Positions 59,282 to 64,000 of a stretch of 64,000 nt of DNA are shown one piece after another. Under the pieces are notes generated by a model that worked only from the letters and a program-made list of their open reading frames with translations, ran no database searches and was not told the DNA's origin. This DNA comes from Tetrapyrgos nigripes. Taxonomy: Eukaryota; Basidiomycota; Agaricomycetes; Agaricales; Campanellaceae. Each line of letters opens with the position of its first letter. The first letter of the stretch is position 1. The position numbers and the translations under genes are program-made. The DNA lies in contig JAACJM010000003.1 of NCBI GenBank assembly GCA_013368315.1, forward strand, positions 372,001 to 436,000, given 5' to 3'.

Positions 59282-60307
59282 TGCCAATGGAAAGGAATGG
59301 TCCTGACTCTCGTTCGTCATGCCGAGGTACATACGTTTTCTTGCCCATAACATTCCACGTCCAGTTCCACAGTCTATTTCATCCATCTAGTCTACAGCCA
59401 ACACATCCTCGATGAATGAAGCCGGTTTTAACAGTCCCCTCTCCCCCGCTGGGGTTGTCCAAGCCAAAAAGCTCGCTAAAGAGTGGTCAAACACACGGAT
59501 CAACCACTTACTTTCTTCTTTTCTTATCCGAGCCGTAGACACTGCTCAGGCTATTGCGGATGCACAAAATTCCAAACACGCAAAGGAAGACAAGCGCAAG
59601 ACCGGAGAAGCAAACGTGGACGGGGACTCGGATTTGGAGTTGGATGATTCAGAGTCGATATCAGGCTCGGACTTTCTTTCCGTGTTACCTATCACTCTTC
59701 TGCGAGAAGCGTTGATCAGGAAAGACATCGACGAGTCTGAGGATAGGGAAAGAGTTGATGATGATCAAGATGCTGAACCTCTGATACAGAGTGATCCCCT
59801 GGGTCAGCCAGAGACACTGGAACAAGTCTCTTCAAGGGCGTATATGTTCCTATCTACTGCCATTGATACTTTCGGTGTTTTGACTCCTTCAAGAGGAGAT
59901 CAGGACAAAGACAGCGATTCTTCGTCTCCATCACCAAGTCTTCATCCTGACGAGCTCGATGTCGATTGGGTGAAAGGCCTACCCGACATGCTCCCGCCGG
60001 ACCTTCCCCATGTCGTCGCAGTGTGCCACAACATATTCCTTTGCGAGCTCTATGAGCAGATGACATGGTGGAATGACGAGCAGCATGATCCTCCTCCGAA
60101 AGCAAAGGAGGGGAAGGAAAAAAGCCGTTCTGTTCATTGGCATAATACAGATTGGTGAGTTCTCGTTCTCGTGCCGTGTGCGTAGGTCCTTCCTGGACAC
60201 GTTCTAAATAGGCTTGCAGGTCTCGCCATCTTGTATGGATCAGACGCCCTCAACCGCATTCGACTGGTTGGGAGTTGATGTTCAAGGATCTGAGACTCCC
60301 TGACTAG
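59210..60307 (+). CDS. histidine phosphatase superfamily (phosphoglycerate mutase-like) protein
   Basis: The catalytic RHG-type motif Leu-Val-Arg-His-Ala-Glu lies about 30 residues in, just before a 64-nt intron starting GTACAT. After it comes Ser-Pro-Leu-Ser-Pro-Ala-Gly and Ser-Ser-Phe-Leu-Ile-Arg-Ala-Val-Asp-Thr-Ala, the branch's substrate region. The second histidine is in Ala-Val-Cys-His-Asn near 60025. Acidic Asp/Glu/Ser-rich inserts at 59590-59780 and 59890-59960 separate the blocks. The last intron (60157-60219) leads to Arg-Arg-Pro-Gln-Pro-His and TAG 60305-60307. ATG 59210 gives a Pro-rich leader; ATG 59297 starts directly at Met-Val-Leu-Thr-Leu-Val-Arg-His. Substrate unknown. Confidence 0.85.
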
Positions 60308-60778
60308 CGATACACGTATGCACGGACATGACTCTCATATCTAGTTTCAACGATACGCGCACCCCTTTGCATATAATCATTCACGAAATGCCACGAAACC
60401 ATGGCCAAGGACGATTGCCGTATTATACCATACATCATTTTTTACAGGGGTCCTAGGCACAAAACACGCTACTCTAGAATGTACATACTTAGGGGGCAAC
60501 TTGAATGCTGTACGCAACATGATAATAGACACGAGGATTGTGTTGTTTATATTCCTTCTTCTCGAGCTCCAATGATCCCATCTTCGCACCTGTTCCCCAC
60601 CGACCAAACGTCGCTCTAGTATTCAAGTTTTGTGAGCTTCTTAGCCTGCTCGCCACTCTGAGCGGGACGCACGTGCCGGCGATGATTGGTCTTTCTTTTT
60701 CCGGTCATTTTTTTTTTCAAAATGCATTTTAACTTTGAGACTTGAAACTCACGTTCGTCTACGTTCCAACTTCTAGCC
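60308..60778. other. promoter region of amidophosphoribosyltransferase
   Basis: A 471-nt region with no coding support. CACGTG occurs at 60670-60675 and a T-run at 60710-60718. The 5' UTR exon of the purine gene ends at 60779. Confidence 0.4.
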
Positions 60779-62845
60779 AGTAAGTGCCGAGTCATTTTTA
60801 GTCGAATTCTCTTTATCTCATTCCAACTAGTGTGCGGAATCCTTGGTCTCTTGCTGCACGATTCCAGGACCGATTGCGCTCCAGAAATTTGTGAAGGTCT
60901 TTCTTTGTTGCAACATAGAGGTCAGGATGCCTGTGGTATCGTGACATGTGGATACAAGGGACGATTCTACCAATGCAAGGCCAATGGAATGGTCAGAGAC
61001 ATCTTTGATGAAAAGTCTGTCCAAAAATTGATTGGCAGTATGGGTGTTGGCCATGGTGAGTACTTTGACGTGTTCTAGATCGACCAAGTGTCTGATTTGG
61101 GTTCCTAGTACGATATCCTACAGCAGGAAGCTTCAATAACGCAGAGGCCCAGCCGTTCTACGTCAACTCGCCCTATGGAATCGTCTTTGCACACGTGAGT
61201 AAGGTACTTTCTCATTCACGACAATCTCCCTCATGAAGGATACAATATAGAACGGCAACTTGATCAATACAGCTTCCCTACTTCATTACATGGATGCCAC
61301 AGCTCATCGACACATTAACACCTCTTCTGATTCCGAGTTGCTTCTCAACATATTCGCGAACAACTTGCAGCAGACGGGAAAGTTCCGTATCAACGAGGAT
61401 GATATTTTTACTGCCATCGGGGGTATGATGAAGCAGGTTAAGGGAGCGTATGCTTGTGTGGCCATGTTGGCTGGGTTTGGAATCATTGCGTTCAGAGATC
61501 CTAATGGTATTCGACCTGTTGGGATGGCTGTCAGAAAGTCAGCTGCTGGAAATGATTACATGTTTGCCAGTGAGAGTGTCGTCGCAGATGCCAGTGGTTT
61601 CACTGAATGGGATGATGTCAAACCTGGTGAGTGATCAGTATACCTTCTCGATGTTCATGATGCTAAGACGTGTTCTGTCTCAGGTGAAGCAGTCATTATT
61701 ACTAGGACAAGTGTCAGTCGGAGACAGGTTCACGAACCGGCGACCTTCGCGCCAGATATTTTTGAATTTGTGTACTTTGCACGGCCGGATTCCGTTTTAG
61801 ACGGTGTAAGCGTGTACAGAAGTCGTATGGCCATGGGGGATGCTCTAGCGGACGAAGTTCGGCAAGTACTCACCGTACGCAATATCCATGTCGATGTTGT
61901 TATTCCGGTGGGTTGTTTTTGGTGTCCGATGGCCGGTACAATGTACTAATTGTTCTGTAGGTACCGGACACTTCTCGGGTCGCTGCATTGAATCTGGCAC
62001 AGAAGCTCAACTTACCTTATCGTGAAGGATTCATCAAGAATCGATACATCGGCCGTACTTTTATCATGCCTGGTCAGCAGATGAGGTTGGTTCACATTTG
62101 GCTTTCTTGCCCGCAAGTCATTCATTGACATTTCTCCAGGAAGAAAAATGTCCGTCGAAAACTGAATGCTATGGCCCTCGAATTCGTCGATAAGAATGTC
62201 TTGCTGGTTGACGGTTTGTGATCATAACTGTATCCGACGATTCAAGATTTATTGAAGAAGAGTAGATTCCATTGTCCGGGGAACGACTTCCAAGGAAATT
62301 ATTCAAATGGCAAAAGACGTTGGCGCGAAAAAAGTGATTGTTGCAAGCTGTGCTCCTCCAATCCGGTTCGTCCGTCTATAGTTTTCATCGTTCATTATTG
62401 ATTGAGGTTTAGATACCCCAATGTCTATGGCATCGACATGCCTTCTCGAAACGAGCTCGTCGCTCATGGCAGAGCGGAAGATTCGATTGCTGAAGCAATT
62501 GGTGCTGACCTCGTTATTTTCCAAACTCTTCCGAAGCTAGTAGACTCTGTTCGCCAGTTCAACACGTCCATAACCGCCTTTGACTGCTCAGTGTTCACCG
62601 GTGAATATATCACAGGAGGCGTGGACGAGGCATATCTGTCCCACATTGAAAGTCTGAGAGCAGACAATGTCAGGGGCAAAGTTGCAGCAATGACCGGTGA
62701 CCTCAGTACTACTGAAGGCAAAGGCGGAGGAGGGGTAGGCAGAGGAGCTAATGCTGGAGAGCCAATTATTGCCACCTTGAACGCGACAGCACAAAATGGT
62801 GTAGACAACACAGTTGGTCTGCATAATTCTTATTCTTACTCTTGA
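60779..62845 (+). CDS. ADE4: amidophosphoribosyltransferase (start codon split by an intron)
   Basis: First enzyme of de novo purine synthesis: glutamine plus PRPP to phosphoribosylamine. The coding sequence begins Met-Cys-Gly-Ile-Leu-Gly, the catalytic Cys being exposed after Met removal. The A of ATG is base 60779 and TG is 60831-60832, joined over a 52-nt-class intron 60780-60830 (GTAAGT...CTAG). Other landmarks are [15 protein letters not shown], and the PRPP loop [10 protein letters not shown], rebuilt across an intron at about 62213-62266. A Gly-rich tail of about 55 residues ends at TGA 62843-62845. In-frame translation from 60830 is blocked by lack of ATG. Confidence 0.94.
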
Positions 62846-63011
62846 TGAGTAGTGCGCGGGTGGATCTCTGAGTCAATCTTGCTGTGTGATTTATTTCTTG
62901 TATGTAACATTAGTGGCTGTCTGTATCGTAGCAATTAGATCCTAGAAAAATACACTGGCACTAATCACCCAAATACCATTGCCGACGCACGTCACTACAT
63001 GTGTACAGCAA

Positions 63012-63972
63012 TCACATATTATCCTCTATCCAGTCTTGGAGAGCAAACAATCCAGGTTTGCCGCCTTGAGGCACCTTCACTTCCTTGATTGATGTCCCAA
63101 GGAAACGAACTTCTCCACCATCCCAATTGTCAAACTTGAAAGTAGCCTCTGGACCACTACATTCCAAACCCCCAACATCGCTCTTTTCGTCTTCCGATCC
63201 CATGGATTCGACGCCCATACCCGACTGTGACAATCTCCTCTTCTCTAATTCACGTTCCAGAACGGTCTGAACACGGTTGACGGCAAGCAATATCGAGTCG
63301 GCAGATCCAGAGGCAGTTCTCATGAGATCAGCTTTGTGTGCAAGAATGATGAGAGACGGTAAAGAGTGCGATGGAGGTAGGGACGCGATGGCACTCATCA
63401 CCAGGTGAAGATGTCTGTTGACAATTTGTGTCAATTACTGCAAGAAGAATAGATAGAAGGACAACTCACTCCGCAACCACACTTCCATTCCTAGAGATGG
63501 TATTGGCATCAACGATGAAAACCAGAGCTTTGGCATCAGAGACAAATTCCCTGAACTGCTCGCGAATCCGAGGATGACCTGGTATGTCGATTATCCTGAA
63601 CGGCTGCTTCGAACCAGAACGTGGAATAAAAGAGGAATTTGTTTGCAATGATGTGTGGGTTGGGACTGTTTGGTTATAAACCAACTAAGTAAAGAGGCAC
63701 TTCGTCAGGCCAACGGACGAACGCGACAGAGGAAGGGTCTGACCGAGGTGAATATTGTTGTTTTCCCAGAATCGGGAGCACCGACCAGGATGAGGCTGTT
63801 TCCTTTGGATTGGCTTTGCCTCTTTGTGATAAATACAAGAGCTAGCAGCAGGGTCAGAAGTCGGAACTAAGTGACTGAGGTCAAGTGGAAATAACACACT
63901 TGCGACGGCTATCATCGCGATGAACAGCGAAGCAAGTATCATAACTTGGGGATCAAGACCAGCATAAGACAT
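63012..63972 (-). CDS. SRP102: signal recognition particle receptor subunit beta
   Basis: ER-membrane GTPase that anchors the SRP receptor alpha subunit. ATG 63972 opens a hydrophobic membrane anchor (Ile-Leu-Ala-Ser-Leu-Phe-Ile-Ala-Met-Ile-Ala-Val-Ala). The GTPase motifs are Gly-Ala-Pro-Asp-Ser-Gly-Lys-Thr-Thr (P-loop, near 63765), Asp-Ile-Pro-Gly-His (G3) and Ala-His-Lys-Ala-Asp-Leu (G4 variant). Short introns are at about 63436-63469, 63685-63745 and 63835-63890. The C-terminal Leu-Gln-Asp-Trp-Ile-Glu-Asp segment ends at TGA 63012. The protein fits the usual size of the family, and the start lies near the window end. Confidence 0.92.
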
Positions 63973-64000
63973 GAAGTGTGAGGGTACAGGAGATTCGGGA

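Overview
This window is nuclear DNA of a filamentous fungus, almost certainly a basidiomycete and probably an agaricomycete. Nearly every gene is cut by several introns of about 45-65 nt with GT(A/G)NGT donors. Genes are packed on both strands with short spacers. Families typical of these fungi are present: bifunctional tryptophan synthase, a WOPR regulator, CaaX-ending G-protein gamma subunits, a GPI-anchored cupredoxin and an Ecl1-type protein. Gene models below were spliced by eye; spans run from start codon to stop codon, introns included.

Layout. 1-12 kb: the 3' end of an acidic unknown protein, a possible small unknown gene, a cytosolic L-asparaginase with ankyrin repeats divergent from tryptophan synthase (a Gcn4-type TGACTC lies between them), eIF2B beta, the mitochondrial translation factor GUF1, and the splicing factor CCDC12/Cwf18. 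12-25 kb: RNA polymerase III largest subunit, proteasome alpha1, a small spliced Kgd4/YMR31 gene that no long ORF reveals, S-adenosylmethionine synthetase, and a myotubularin phosphatase. 25-35 kb: a GPI-anchored cupredoxin, mitochondrial thioredoxin, two tandem G-gamma genes, an acidic unknown protein, a WOPR (Gti1/Pac2) regulator and elongin A. 35-52 kb: three gene-poor stretches of about 4, 4 and 5 kb surrounding the GID7/WDR26 gene and an Ecl1-like gene. 52-64 kb: VPS54, metaxin/Sam37, a TLC-domain membrane protein, a histidine-phosphatase gene behind a duplicated promoter, amidophosphoribosyltransferase and SRP receptor beta.

Most genes are housekeeping: amino-acid and purine metabolism, translation, transcription, proteolysis and trafficking. 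They are not a pathway cluster. Regulatory genes (two G-gamma subunits, WOPR, GID7, Ecl1-like) lie in the middle third, around the gene-poor stretches. I found no rRNA, convincing tRNA, CRISPR array, intact transposon or obvious new multi-gene system. The most unusual points are the intron-split start codon of the purine gene, the tandem G-gamma pair with different CaaX boxes, the duplicated TATA/5' region of the histidine-phosphatase gene, a GC-AG intron in elongin A, and the hidden Kgd4 gene.
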